Positions 46,360 through 56,219 of a stretch of 64,000 nt of DNA are shown piece by piece. The stretch lies in NCBI GenBank assembly GCA_026702845.1, contig JADCLS010000015.1:94442-158441 (forward strand), given 5' to 3'. The position numbers and the translations under genes were made by a program. The notes beneath the pieces were generated by a model. It saw nothing but the letters and a program-made list of their open reading frames with translations. It had not been told where the DNA came from and made no database searches. Numbering within the stretch: position 1 is the stretch's first letter; the number at the start of each line of letters is the position of its first letter. Origin of the DNA: Candidatus Heimdallarchaeota archaeon. Its GTDB lineage: Archaea > Asgardarchaeota > Heimdallarchaeia > Heimdallarchaeales > Kariarchaeaceae.

Positions 46360-47619
46360 ATGGATGAAAAGCTAGAAAGAATAGGAAAAATAATAGCTGA
46401 CATACCTGGTTTTCTTGTAGGTACTGCGAGTTCGGCCTATCAAGTCGAAGGAAATAATCACAATGATTGGACTCTGTTTGAAAAGGCTGGAAAAACAAAA
46501 AGTGGAGTGGAATGCGGTATAGCATGCGATCATTATAATAGATACGAAGATGATTTTCAAACGCTCAAAGATCTAGGGTACAACGCACACAGGACAGGTA
46601 TTGAGTGGGCCAGGATCTATCCTGAAGAGGGAAAGATTAACTCAGATGAGATTAACCATTACAAGAGATTTCTGGGTAAACTGAGAGAATTGGGTATACG
46701 TAGTTTTGTCACCTTGCATCACTTTACCTTACCCGTCTGGTTTGCAGAGAGAGGTGGATTTGAGAAGAAAGAGAATCTGAAGTACTGGGAGGAATATGTG
46801 GAAACTGTTACTCGAGAGTTGGGGGAGTATATTGATGTATACAATACTATCAATGAACCCATGGTCTATGCCTCACTATCCTATCTTTATGGAGAATTTC
46901 CACCAGGAAAGAAATCATTGCGTTCGTACTTCAAAATCGGTAATAATATTATGAGAGCACATTTTGCTGCAGTAAAGATCGTACGGAAAAATGATCCGTC
47001 TTCTGATGTGGGTTTGGTCAAGAATATCGTTCATTTCAAGGCATATCATACTTGGAACCCCATCGATCACCTCATGCGATTCATTTTTGACAAGGCATTT
47101 AACATCAATATCCTAAAATCTTTGAAGACAGGAAAACTACCCTTTACATTCTCCAAGATTTCAGATGCTGATATGGGTGATTTTCTTGGGATCAATCATT
47201 ATAATATTAACCTTGTGGGTCTATTTGCACCTGATCTCATGATTGAGCATGAGAAGGGAGATACCAATCTCACATTGATGGGATGGGGAATATCACCCAA
47301 AAGTATGACACATGCGGTATTACTGGCCAAGAAATATCTTGAATGCCCATTCTATATCACTGAATCTGGTATTGGAACAAATGATGATGAACAACGACAG
47401 CAGTACATTCTTGATTACTTCCAGGCAGCTCTCAATACACTTGAAAACGGCGTGGATCTACGTGGTTTCTTTTATTGGTCGAACATGGATAATTTCGAAT
47501 GGGCCGATGGATTTGGCCCTACTTTTGGATTGATTGGTGTGGATCGCCATACTCTTGATCGTGAGATACGAGAATCTGCAAGATTACTGGGTAAAATAGC
47601 AAATTACTGCACGAAATAA
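46360..47619 (+). CDS. glycoside hydrolase family 1 (beta-glycosidase)
   Basis: The 419-residue product is a GH1 TIM-barrel enzyme. Visible are the N-terminal signature FLVGTASSAYQVEG, acid/base Glu166 in NTINEPM, nucleophile Glu335 in YITESGIG (Ser replaces the usual Asn of TENG), and the substrate loop FYWSNMDNFEWADGFGPTFG. It lacks a signal peptide, so it acts on imported beta-glucosides or galactosides. It is 30-60 residues shorter than typical GH1 enzymes, mainly in the middle of the chain. It stands alone with no sugar operon. Confidence 0.93.
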   Translation: MDEKLERIGKIIADIPGFLVGTASSAYQVEGNNHNDWTLFEKAGKTKSGVECGIACDHYNRYEDDFQTLKDLGYNAHRTGIEWARIYPEEGKINSDEINHYKRFLGKLRELGIRSFVTLHHFTLPVWFAERGGFEKKENLKYWEEYVETVTRELGEYIDVYNTINEPMVYASLSYLYGEFPPGKKSLRSYFKIGNNIMRAHFAAVKIVRKNDPSSDVGLVKNIVHFKAYHTWNPIDHLMRFIFDKAFNINILKSLKTGKLPFTFSKISDADMGDFLGINHYNINLVGLFAPDLMIEHEKGDTNLTLMGWGISPKSMTHAVLLAKKYLECPFYITESGIGTNDDEQRQQYILDYFQAALNTLENGVDLRGFFYWSNMDNFEWADGFGPTFGLIGVDRHTLDREIRESARLLGKIANYCTK

Positions 47620-47770
47620 ATAATATTGATTTTGCATAAATATGATTTCTCTTCACTTACTAGATAATATGTAATCCCTGCAGATATTAACTATCTAGGT
47701 TTAGAATTATAATATAAAATGACTAAAATATTAATATTTACTATTCAACAGCTTTTATCAAGAAATCTTT

Positions 47771-48643
47771 ATGAATAAGAATCTAAGATATTACATTGTG
47801 ATCCCAGATGATTTCGATGAGGTTATTGAGAAAACCAAAATAGAGAGCTGGTATCCGAGTGTAGAACGTTACACAATCCCAACTTGGTTTGTTTCATTGA
47901 CATTACATCAAGTAGAATTATTGATTGCCCAGTATGAATATTATCAGGAGTTAGAGGAATTTGATCTTACTGATCCAGCATTACAAGATTTAATTAGAAC
48001 CATTGATAAACTTGAGGGAGTAGATTTTGAAGCAGGTATATTTGTTAGACTTTCCACCCGAAGCCCCAAGGACTCTAAAATTGCCTTGGTAAAAGGGAAA
48101 CAAGTTTTAGAAAACCATTCAGATTTGATAAATGAGAATCAGAAAACAATTCTCCAAATGGAAGCACATAAAACCGCACTGAAAGTTCATTCTGGTGAGG
48201 AAGCAATACAGATCCTCTGTAGCTCAACTAGAGTATATGATGATTTAAAAGAGGCTGTGGAGAAGCATTCTCCGGGAAAACTTATTATTAGACAATGGAA
48301 GGAGATGAGATTAGAACATGAATTCAGAGGTTTTGTTTATGATAATACCTTGACAGCTCTCACACAATATTTTCATTACTGCTATTTTCCTGGCTTGAAA
48401 GATAAAATGGGGGACATTCAAAGGAGGGTAACAAAACTATTTGAAGAATTCAAGGATAAAGTTGATATGGATAATTATATCATTGATTTTGTGGTTACAG
48501 AAAAGGATGCATATTTGGTTGAATTTAATCCATTTCTATATGGTGCTGCTGAACCCGGATTGTTTAGCTGGAAGCAAGATTATAATCTGCTAAAACATGG
48601 ACCTTTTGAGTTCAGAATACGTGAATCTTCCTTAGAAAAATAA
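47771..48643 (+). CDS. CDC123/D123-like ATP-grasp protein
   Basis: This 290-residue protein shares the ordered core of the CDC123 (D123) family: FVRLSTRSPKD (residues 91-101, like PKLNWSSPRDA), IIRQWKEMRLEHEFRGFV (172-189, like RKWxxIxPxxEFRCFV), IIDF (237-240) and LVEFNPFLYGAAEPGLFSW (249-267, like LIDFNPF...LLFSW). In eukaryotes CDC123 is an ATP-grasp protein that helps assemble eIF2 by binding its gamma subunit; divergent bacterial and viral members are also known. Whether this one acts on archaeal aIF2 is not shown. It lies between GH1 and a NifX-like gene. Confidence 0.8.
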   Translation: MNKNLRYYIVIPDDFDEVIEKTKIESWYPSVERYTIPTWFVSLTLHQVELLIAQYEYYQELEEFDLTDPALQDLIRTIDKLEGVDFEAGIFVRLSTRSPKDSKIALVKGKQVLENHSDLINENQKTILQMEAHKTALKVHSGEEAIQILCSSTRVYDDLKEAVEKHSPGKLIIRQWKEMRLEHEFRGFVYDNTLTALTQYFHYCYFPGLKDKMGDIQRRVTKLFEEFKDKVDMDNYIIDFVVTEKDAYLVEFNPFLYGAAEPGLFSWKQDYNLLKHGPFEFRIRESSLEK

Positions 48644-48679
48644 AATTTTCCTCAAATGATGGAATAAAGCAGCTGATGA

Positions 48680-49069
48680 TTATTGTTGAGCCATGAGTTC
48701 TCCTTTATGTTGATGTTTGCAATCAACAATATCTGGTGTCTTTCGAATAAATGTACCACCAAGAGTATATTTCTGATAGATTTCTAAAATATTGATGGAC
48801 TCATCACATCTCCAGACATCAATACCTAGTTGTTCCAGATTATTCATGCAATCACGGCATAATGAATTGGAAACTATGGATTTCACGCCATGGTTTACAA
48901 AGTCTTTTCCCATATGGCACTCTTCCTTGTCATTTGGATTATTTTCAAGGATGATGATATCATTGGGATCATCTCCAACAAGTACAAAAGAGACAGCATT
49001 TCCAAATACAGGCTCTGGTTTACTATTTAGGGTGGGATTAGTATCTTTAGTGGGGAAACAAATTCTCAT
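48680..49069 (-). CDS. NifX/NifB-type cofactor-binding domain protein
   Basis: A 129-residue protein of the dinitrogenase iron-molybdenum cofactor family: MRICFPTKDTNPTLNSKPEPV type start, FGNAVSFVLV strand, ENNPNDKEECHMGKDFVNHG, and NLEQLGIDVW. Standalone members in archaea usually bind iron-sulfur or metal clusters and do not imply nitrogen fixation. Extra Cys (SLCRDCMNN) and a His-rich end (CKHQHKG) could bind metal. The ATG at 49069 is chosen because AGGTGA lies six bases before it; a frame opens five codons earlier. Confidence 0.75.
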   Translation of the reverse strand: MRICFPTKDTNPTLNSKPEPVFGNAVSFVLVGDDPNDIIILENNPNDKEECHMGKDFVNHGVKSIVSNSLCRDCMNNLEQLGIDVWRCDESINILEIYQKYTLGGTFIRKTPDIVDCKHQHKGELMAQQ

Positions 49070-49251
49070 AGGTTCACCTGTCAATATAATTATTAATGTG
49101 AAGTAATTAACTTTATGTGAATAACTTGAACTAATGCATATAATTCTAAAACTCGCTATTACGAAATATCTTAGTTTAATTGACTATATTTTTGAATTTC
49201 AGACTCAATATTTTACATATCTAAAGTCTTTTTAATCATTGCATCGAGAAT

Positions 49252-50148
49252 TTATAAATTGATCTCATACAATCTGAAGGCTGAGAAGTTGAGGTTAAAT
49301 TCATCAAATCCTGATTCTGGATCTGCATCAGAGTAGGTGTGGGTCAATCGAAGCTCCTTGATTTCTTTCCCTTCCAGTTCCTTGAGGAGTCCCTTTATTA
49401 TTTCAGCCTTGTATTTTACTCCATCCTCATGATAGGCAAAGATGATAAGAAACGCGTTAACAGAGTTATCAGATTCATTCTCGAAAGTACCTATCCTCCC
49501 CTGTGCCACTACCATATCATTCTCAATAGCAAGTAATCTTTTAAGATGGCCTGGTCCTTCTTGAGCACGTTTAAGAATCTCTATCATCTGTTCCTCTGTC
49601 ATATCGGGGAATTGTTTTGTAACTCCTTTGTGGAATGCTTGGATATGTTTCTCCATATCCATTGCGACAATATTGGGTGAAGTCGGAGTGCTGGCATATT
49701 TCATGAAGTTTTCCATTATTGCTGCTCTCTGTACAGCTTGTTTCTCCTCATACATTGATTTGAAACTTGAGATCGGCCAATCATCATTGAAGGTTGATCG
49801 AATTATATTTACACCCTTTTCCTTCAAGGTTTCCGTTGCCTTTTTAAGCAATTTTTGCTCAAGTTTTAATCTTTCTTCATCATTTCCAGCATCAACAAAG
49901 GGATATTGGATGGATCCATATTGAATCTCTCCTTCTTTATTTTCTACTGCAGAAGCAATGAAGCCAACCAGTTTATCATTATCATACAGGTAATGCCGAG
50001 TATCAGGAGTAAAAGTCTCTCTAGAGTAAACTTCCTTGAGTTGCTCCGCAGAATTAGGATATCCAAACCCAAACCAATCTTTGGTCACTTTCGTAACCAG
50101 TTGTATCTGATCTTCTAGATAATCTTCTTTGTAAGTACTGTATTTCAT
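49252..50148 (-). CDS. GNAT-like N-acetyltransferase, tandem fold
   Basis: The 298-residue product has an N-terminal half with the GNAT strand-turn pattern (YLYDNDKLVGFIASAVENKE, then SIQYPFV and a long helix) and a second half with a similar plan (RLLAIENDMVVAQGRIGTFE, then NAFLIIFAYH). Two linked GNAT folds occur in some acetyltransferases. The acetyl-CoA loop (Q/R-x-x-G-x-G/A) is not clear in either half, so activity is uncertain. Substrate unknown. Confidence 0.55.
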   Translation of the reverse strand: MKYSTYKEDYLEDQIQLVTKVTKDWFGFGYPNSAEQLKEVYSRETFTPDTRHYLYDNDKLVGFIASAVENKEGEIQYGSIQYPFVDAGNDEERLKLEQKLLKKATETLKEKGVNIIRSTFNDDWPISSFKSMYEEKQAVQRAAIMENFMKYASTPTSPNIVAMDMEKHIQAFHKGVTKQFPDMTEEQMIEILKRAQEGPGHLKRLLAIENDMVVAQGRIGTFENESDNSVNAFLIIFAYHEDGVKYKAEIIKGLLKELEGKEIKELRLTHTYSDADPESGFDEFNLNFSAFRLYEINL

Positions 50149-50351
50149 AGTGTTTTTTCAATATCTCTCTATATTTTAAGTGTTTACCCTGAGATAAATC
50201 TTACTTGTATGAACAGTATATCACTGAAAATTACCAATAGTTATTTAATTCAAAACCAAAATTTTTCACATTCATCCAAATATTGGTTTAATTTTGGTTT
50301 CATTTAAATATATGGAGGGTATGGCAATATTAGGTGAAAGAATAATTGGCA

Positions 50352-50744
50352 ATGGGTTCTGGAAAAGATAAAATCACTCTCATGAGTGCTAATCTCGAAA
50401 CACAAAGTAAAGAAAAATGGAGAAAAAAGCTCAAAGATGATGAATATCATCGATTAATGGTTCGGATGCCAGTATATACAGGACCGTCAATAATATTTAC
50501 TATTCTAATAGCAACAGGAATTGGTTTTTATTATCCTGCAGCTGGTATAGCTATCGCTGGACTAGTTGGAACCTTATTATATCTGGATTTTAGAAGAGCT
50601 ACCAAAAAGCAACAGAAACAAGATGTTATATCTCGGAGCTATCTTGCAGAATTTGGTATGGAAAATAAGATAAAATGTTCAACATGTGGTTCAATACAAA
50701 ATAGAACGGCAGGATTTTGTACTTCCTGTGGTGCTGATTTCTGA
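50352..50744 (+). CDS. small zinc-ribbon membrane protein, paralogue 1
   Basis: A 130-residue protein: a charged N-terminus (KWRKKLKDDEYHRLMVR), a hydrophobic hairpin of two helices (about 45-85) and a C-terminal zinc ribbon CSTCGSIQNRTAGFCTSCGA. A TTG at 50346 is also in frame, but ATG 50352 is more likely. GGTGA lies about 15 bases upstream. Its twin follows after nine bases and has the same layout, so it is a recent tandem duplication and probably one message. Confidence 0.7.
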   Translation: MGSGKDKITLMSANLETQSKEKWRKKLKDDEYHRLMVRMPVYTGPSIIFTILIATGIGFYYPAAGIAIAGLVGTLLYLDFRRATKKQQKQDVISRSYLAEFGMENKIKCSTCGSIQNRTAGFCTSCGADF

Positions 50745-50753
50745 GGTGCTAGT

Positions 50754-51143
50754 ATGGGAATTTCTAAAGATATTAATTCTCTTACAACAGCAAGGATGGA
50801 GTCTGATACTAAAGGGAAATGGAGGAAAAAAATGACTGAGGATCAATACCATAAGTTGATGGTGAAAAAACCGAGTTATTTAGCTCCTACAATATTTTTT
50901 ACACTTCTAATCAGTTTTGCGGTAATATTTCAAAATACTATTCTTGGTTTAAGCATCCTTGGAACGATGTCCTTCCTTATTATACTTGATTTATATCGAA
51001 CTTCAAAGAGGCAACAAAAAGTAACACAAATCTCAAGGATCTATCTTAAAGAGGTAGGAATGGAAAATAAGGCAAAATGTGTTAATTGCGGCACTATTCA
51101 GGATAGACGCAGTTTTTGCACCTCCTGTGGTGGCGATTTATAG
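50754..51143 (+). CDS. small zinc-ribbon membrane protein, paralogue 2
   Basis: A 129-residue twin of the previous gene with KWRKKMTEDQYHKLMVKKPS, two helices and the zinc ribbon CVNCGTIQDRRSFCTSCGG. GAGGTG lies just before the ATG and overlaps the stop region of its neighbour. The pair differs at many positions, so they have had time to diverge and may form a heteromer. Not a known family to me. Confidence 0.7.
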   Translation: MGISKDINSLTTARMESDTKGKWRKKMTEDQYHKLMVKKPSYLAPTIFFTLLISFAVIFQNTILGLSILGTMSFLIILDLYRTSKRQQKVTQISRIYLKEVGMENKAKCVNCGTIQDRRSFCTSCGGDL

Positions 51144-51285
51144 AATTCTATTATATTATTGGTAGAGCTTGAAGTTACTTTAAAATTAAGATCTAACTAA
51201 ATAGATTATCTGATATAATTTTGTATCACTATATGTACTAGGAAATCAATAAATCTTATATTCTCCCAAAGGATATCTTTTACTC

Positions 51286-53100
51286 ATGAGTTCTGAAGAA
51301 ATTAGAGCAATGATTCAGACAGGAAAGTTGAATGAAGCACTCGAATTGCTAGATAGAGAAGAGATTAGTTCAGAACTTAGATTGTTAAGGGCAAAAGCAT
51401 ACCTCAATCTTGGCAGGTATGAACGATGTCTAGGAGTGCTTGAAAGTATAAGAATAGACAACACCAGTGATCAGATTGACCATGATCTGATAAAAATCGA
51501 GATTCTTTGGAGATCCTCGCAATATGAAAAAGCAAAAGAGTTATTGAACAAAATTGATGAAAATCTTCTAGTGCATGCCAATGTACGGCAGAAATTGCAA
51601 TTTATATATAACAAAGCAACCTGGAACTCTCAAACCCGTAATATAGAAGAAGCACTTGAGATAGGAAAAATAGGTCTTAGTTTGGCAGAACAGGAAAATG
51701 AAATTGAGTATCTTGGTATTTTCTTCAATTTACTTGGTATTCAGAATTACTATTTGGGGAATTATGATGCTTCACTTAGAGAATATTATCAAAGTCTGGA
51801 GATGAAGAATCAGATAGGGAATATTCATGATATTGCTAAAACCTTGAATAATCTGGGTGAAGTGTACAAAGCCAAGGGAGAGATCGAAATAGCAGTAAAC
51901 TATCATAAGAAGAGTTTGATGCTCAAGGAGAAGATAGGTAACCAGTATGAAATTGCAATTTCCATGCTCAATCTTGGAATGCTCTTTCATCAAATGAAAA
52001 TGAGTGAGATGGCCCTGAGCTACTTGGAAAGAGCTATCGATAAATTGAATTCACAGAATATATCTGCCATTGCTGAGGGTTACTTTTCCATCATACAGGT
52101 GTATATCGAGCTGGAGGAGTTAAAGAAAGCAGAAGTCTATCTCAAAAAACTCAAACAACTACCTGAAAATCGGTATTGTGACCATGTAACCAAGATTTCT
52201 GAGGCATTGATCCTGAAAACCAGTAAGAGATCTAGGGATCGCATAAAGGCTGAGGATCTGCTCAAATCAGTAGTGGATGATGATATCATAGAACATAATG
52301 TAACTATATTTGCCCTCCTCAATCTTACTGAACTCCTCATGATCGAATTCAATTTAACGTTTGACGAATCCATTTTTGATGAGCTCAAGGATCAGGTGGA
52401 AAAGTTGGTGTTGATCTCTAAAAAACATCAAGCATTTGCATATATTGCCGAGAGCTACAAGTTGCAATCCTATCTTGAATTAATTGATTTACGATTTGAT
52501 AGTGCTAAGAAATTAATGGAACAAGCGATATTGATCACAGATGAAAATGACTTGCATCTACTTTCAGATGAATTACGCATGGAAATGAAGAATTTTGAGA
52601 ATAGAACTATTGATTTGCTAAACTTAGGTGCTTCATCCACACTTCAAGACAGAGTGATGGCATTACAGCTGGAGAAACAACTGTACAATATAATTGTGGG
52701 TGATAAAAGAATTGAACGACCCTTATATCTCATGATACTTGCTAAGAGTGGTGTTACCCTGTATACTAAGCAATTTGATGATGATTTTGAAATGAATACA
52801 AGTCTAATGGCTGGTCTATTATCTGCTTTTCAGGCATTGAGCAATGAGATCTTCTCAGAGCAGATCGAGAATATTCGTATTGGGGAGTATAATATTCTCC
52901 TTGCTCCATCATCCAATTTTGACCTGTGTTATGTATTCATTGGGGATTCACATACTGCAGAAAATAAAATTAAACGTTTTTTAAATAAAATTTTACAAGT
53001 AAAACTCATGGAACCCATTGAAAAGGCAATTATGTCGCAGATAGAATCACAATTCCCAACCAATGAAGTTGATAAGGTTTCAGCCACGATTTTCTCTTAA
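51286..53100 (+). CDS. TPR protein with C-terminal longin/roadblock-like domain
   Basis: The 604-residue product has a TPR array in residues 5-440; best repeats are near 145-265, for example IAKTLNNLGEVYKAKGEIEI and AISMLNLGMLFHQMKM. The last 120 residues form an alpha/beta domain (LYLMILAKSGVTLYTKQF, LMAGLLSAFQALSNEIFS, IRIGEYNILLAPSSNFDLCY) with the strand order of longin or roadblock domains that Asgard archaea link to small GTPases. The start is probably leaderless (CTTATATT 27 bases upstream). It could recruit a Ras-like GTPase to a protein complex. Partner unknown. Confidence 0.8.
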   Translation: MSSEEIRAMIQTGKLNEALELLDREEISSELRLLRAKAYLNLGRYERCLGVLESIRIDNTSDQIDHDLIKIEILWRSSQYEKAKELLNKIDENLLVHANVRQKLQFIYNKATWNSQTRNIEEALEIGKIGLSLAEQENEIEYLGIFFNLLGIQNYYLGNYDASLREYYQSLEMKNQIGNIHDIAKTLNNLGEVYKAKGEIEIAVNYHKKSLMLKEKIGNQYEIAISMLNLGMLFHQMKMSEMALSYLERAIDKLNSQNISAIAEGYFSIIQVYIELEELKKAEVYLKKLKQLPENRYCDHVTKISEALILKTSKRSRDRIKAEDLLKSVVDDDIIEHNVTIFALLNLTELLMIEFNLTFDESIFDELKDQVEKLVLISKKHQAFAYIAESYKLQSYLELIDLRFDSAKKLMEQAILITDENDLHLLSDELRMEMKNFENRTIDLLNLGASSTLQDRVMALQLEKQLYNIIVGDKRIERPLYLMILAKSGVTLYTKQFDDDFEMNTSLMAGLLSAFQALSNEIFSEQIENIRIGEYNILLAPSSNFDLCYVFIGDSHTAENKIKRFLNKILQVKLMEPIEKAIMSQIESQFPTNEVDKVSATIFS

Positions 53101-53104
53101 GTAC

Positions 53105-54037
53105 TTACCATTCTAGGTAACTTTTCTCTTTGATATTTGCTTCTATATCATTTCTAAGAGTATCTGGCATGTCAGCAAGAAGAATTTGTGCACAAATTAG
53201 ATCAGAAAGTTCAGTAATGGCCTTGGCTCTTTTTTGACGCTGCATCTTGAGCAGGATGTGTACTTTTACCTCGGGAGGGATTTCAAATTTCAGCAATTCT
53301 ACGGCATAATCCTCTAGAATTTTTATTCCCTTCTCTGCAATCATATCAACTTGATGCATGGCGACCTCAGATACTGGTTCTGATTTAACAAGTCTGGCAA
53401 GATCAGGAAGGTTTTCATAACGAGTTATGGCAATTTTTCTCACAGTAGGGTCCGATTTGGAGATTATTGCATACCTTAAAAATTGAGGATTATCGAGTTT
53501 TTCTATCTCCATGGCTAGAAGTTCATAATCATTCTGTCTGTCCATATATTCAGTGAATTCATTGAAGCTCATGAAATCAAGATCCTTAGCAAATTTTTCC
53601 TTTGATTCTTTCTTTTTTTCAACATATGGACCTTTTCGATATCTTGTTTCCTTACCTTGAATCAATGTTAGACTACAATGATACTTTTCTCCTCTTGATT
53701 CAAGAATGTCTGCTACCTGATTATCCCACTTGTTCTCATCCATCAAACTCTGTATGCGATCTAGAGCTCTGCAGGAGAGTTCATCACTAAGGATCTGTGT
53801 GGCGATCACTTTCAATATCTTCACATTATCTGATTCATTAATGAATCTCTTCTGTAGGGTATATGGAAGTCTTTCAAATGCCTTATACACAAATTTCGGA
53901 TCATTATCTCGTATTACAGTTTTGTACAATACTGCACCTTGTCGTTTGTACCTGAACCGTTTGAGATCCTCTAATCTTTGACCTCGGTTTCTGGAGTATA
54001 TTCCACGACCACGAATTTTGCTAATGAACTCAGGCAT
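53105..54037 (-). CDS. alpha-solenoid (HEAT-like) protein
   Basis: A 310-residue, helical, basic-to-acidic protein. Repeated helix pairs of about 25-30 residues (KFVYKAFERLPYTLQKRFI, KILKVIATQILSDELSCRAL, TVRKIAITRYENLPDLARL) suggest HEAT-type repeats in two blocks, split by a charged linker (about 145-170). The N-terminus is rich in Arg (IRGRGIYSRNRGQR) and could bind nucleic acid. It is convergent with the TPR gene; only four bases part the stops. Function unknown. Confidence 0.65.
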   Translation of the reverse strand: MPEFISKIRGRGIYSRNRGQRLEDLKRFRYKRQGAVLYKTVIRDNDPKFVYKAFERLPYTLQKRFINESDNVKILKVIATQILSDELSCRALDRIQSLMDENKWDNQVADILESRGEKYHCSLTLIQGKETRYRKGPYVEKKKESKEKFAKDLDFMSFNEFTEYMDRQNDYELLAMEIEKLDNPQFLRYAIISKSDPTVRKIAITRYENLPDLARLVKSEPVSEVAMHQVDMIAEKGIKILEDYAVELLKFEIPPEVKVHILLKMQRQKRAKAITELSDLICAQILLADMPDTLRNDIEANIKEKSYLEW

Positions 54038-54176
54038 CAGTAGATCATAAAATTTCGCATGATATATCTTTTATCCAGAGAGGATAAATTGCTGATCAGA
54101 TTAGGTCTTCTAATCATATTTTATGGGAATTATTTAGAATGATCTTTGTAGTTAATTTTTTTCAGTTGTAAAATTT

Positions 54177-55982
54177 TTATAATCCTAGGGCTCCATCTGC
54201 CTGAACAAATCCAGCTCCCCATGTGGTGGATGGACTCATATAGTGAGCTCCAGATTGCATGGTGGATAATAGGAAGGATACACTAGCAGTGTGGCCATAC
54301 ATGCTAAACATCAAAGCAAAGACACCACTGACTTGTGGGCAGGAGAATGAAGTACCAGAGATATACATATAGGACGCATCATAGGTTGGTAGAGCTAATT
54401 GCCATCCCATACCAGTGATATCAACTTTCCCTCTTGATGAGAAATCAGCAATGGTTAATCCACTGAAATTATCTTCAGGAATATCTCCAATAATTCCTGC
54501 GACACCATATGATCCAGTATATCCAGACCAACCAGCAGCAGCTACTGATACTGCATCAGCCAGATTTGCTGGATATCCAGTAGTACTGGCACTTGGTCCA
54601 TCATTACCAGCAGATGTTGAGATAACTACACCAGAGTTCTCAGCATTTGCTACTGCATTTGAAAGAGCTGTATTAGTGGCAGAATATCCCAGGGACATGG
54701 ATATGATCATACCCTTGTTTCCAAATGCACCCTGGTTGTTGAGATTCACATAGTAATTGATAGCCTCTGCCCAGTTATTGAGCATCTGGGTTTCGGTTAC
54801 TCCACTTCCTATCCAGTAGACAACTCTACCCATGACAATTTCTGCATTGGGTGCAACACCCATTACGTAGTTGTTAGTCATTCCCCATGTTGAGGGAACA
54901 TAGTATCCTAGAACAGTTGCAGTGACTGAAGTACCATGTCCTTCCGTATTATCACCATTCCATTCCACACTATCGAATCCACCTGATTTGGTGAATGATC
55001 GGGAATACTGTGTATTGATCGCTCCGCTTGGGAAGAGATTAGTGTACTGGGAACTCAATCCTGTGTCTAGGATGACAACCACAGCATCTCCACCATAACA
55101 ACCAGCAGCATGTGCTTTCTCCACATCTATGGCATCATTCCAGAAGGGCATTGATCCAGTAACTCTAGGAGTCTCTCCACAGCCAGTGGGTGGAGGGGTA
55201 CCACCATTATCAACTGTGTAGCTGTTAGTATCTGAAGCAGAATTTCCTGCTGCATCGAAGGCCTCTGCTGTAACTGAGTGAGAAGCATCTGAATATAGGG
55301 TAGTATCCCATGAGAATGAGTACGGAGAAGTATAATCAGTGGATTTTAGCTGTCCATCAACAGAAAATTCAACTCTATCTACAGCCACATTATCTGATGC
55401 AGATGCAGAGACTGTTACAGTATCTGAAACTGTGGCTCCATTGCTTGGTGAGGTGATAGTAACAGTGGGTGCTGTGGTATCTCCTCCTCCTCCACCCTGG
55501 GTGACGGTTGCTACAAAATTAAAGTACTCAGTACCTGCACCAGAGTATCTCTGTACTCTGAAGTAATGGGTGGTATCCGCAGGTGATGAGATGATTATCT
55601 GCTCATCTCCATACATGAATGCCTCAGCCTTCCATGAGACCAGATCATAGCCTGAACAGGTGGTTGTTCCACAACTGCTAACCTGGGATCCAGCCTTGTA
55701 GTACAGGTCGAAATCATCAGTTGATTCGTACCTATATCTGAAATTAGGTGTGATCGTTGCTGTAAGTTCTGATGCACCTGAAGTGGTAATATAGAACTCA
55801 TCATATCTTGAGGATCCACTTGATCCTAGTGAGTAGACATAAGTTTGATCTGGTATAACACTTACCATGCTACCATCAAGCATAGAGATCCGATCATCTG
55901 AGTAATCTGCAGATGTTGATCCTATACCCATACTACTTAGCATGATGAATGCTGTCAATATGGTGAGAAATTTTTTGTTCAT
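54177..55982 (-). CDS. secreted subtilisin-like serine protease (S8)
   Basis: The 601-residue product has a signal peptide (1-25), a PPC-like beta domain (30-165) with a Cys pair, a Gly-rich linker, a bacterial Ig-like domain (172-258) and an S8 protease domain (280-601). The triad is complete: Asp306 in ILDTG, His349 in EGHGTSV, Ser545 in SGTSFSCP, with oxyanion Asn460 in SAGNDGP. No I9-type propeptide is seen; the N-terminal beta domains may guide folding or binding. CGAGGAAACAAAC lies before the ATG. It degrades proteins outside the cell, feeding peptide uptake. Confidence 0.94.
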   Translation of the reverse strand: MNKKFLTILTAFIMLSSMGIGSTSADYSDDRISMLDGSMVSVIPDQTYVYSLGSSGSSRYDEFYITTSGASELTATITPNFRYRYESTDDFDLYYKAGSQVSSCGTTTCSGYDLVSWKAEAFMYGDEQIIISSPADTTHYFRVQRYSGAGTEYFNFVATVTQGGGGGDTTAPTVTITSPSNGATVSDTVTVSASASDNVAVDRVEFSVDGQLKSTDYTSPYSFSWDTTLYSDASHSVTAEAFDAAGNSASDTNSYTVDNGGTPPPTGCGETPRVTGSMPFWNDAIDVEKAHAAGCYGGDAVVVILDTGLSSQYTNLFPSGAINTQYSRSFTKSGGFDSVEWNGDNTEGHGTSVTATVLGYYVPSTWGMTNNYVMGVAPNAEIVMGRVVYWIGSGVTETQMLNNWAEAINYYVNLNNQGAFGNKGMIISMSLGYSATNTALSNAVANAENSGVVISTSAGNDGPSASTTGYPANLADAVSVAAAGWSGYTGSYGVAGIIGDIPEDNFSGLTIADFSSRGKVDITGMGWQLALPTYDASYMYISGTSFSCPQVSGVFALMFSMYGHTASVSFLLSTMQSGAHYMSPSTTWGAGFVQADGALGL

Positions 55983-56219
55983 GTTTGTTTCCTCGAGTAA
56001 GACAAAATTTCATTTTTATAAAATATTTGCATTTTTGTCTTAAAATCTGAAAATCTATTGGGCATATAAATTTTGTGGTTAACAAGTAGTCCTTACGATA
56101 GTGATAATCGTACGTTCGAAACATTATGTTTTCATACTAGATAAAAAACGAAAATAGTATAAAAACGTAAAACTATTGAATTATAAGATGATTTACCTTT
56201 GTACTCTGATTTCCTCATT

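Noticed and set aside
48680..49069. Evidence for nitrogen fixation
   Set aside because: The NifX-like domain alone is common in archaea without nitrogenase, and no other nif gene is visible.
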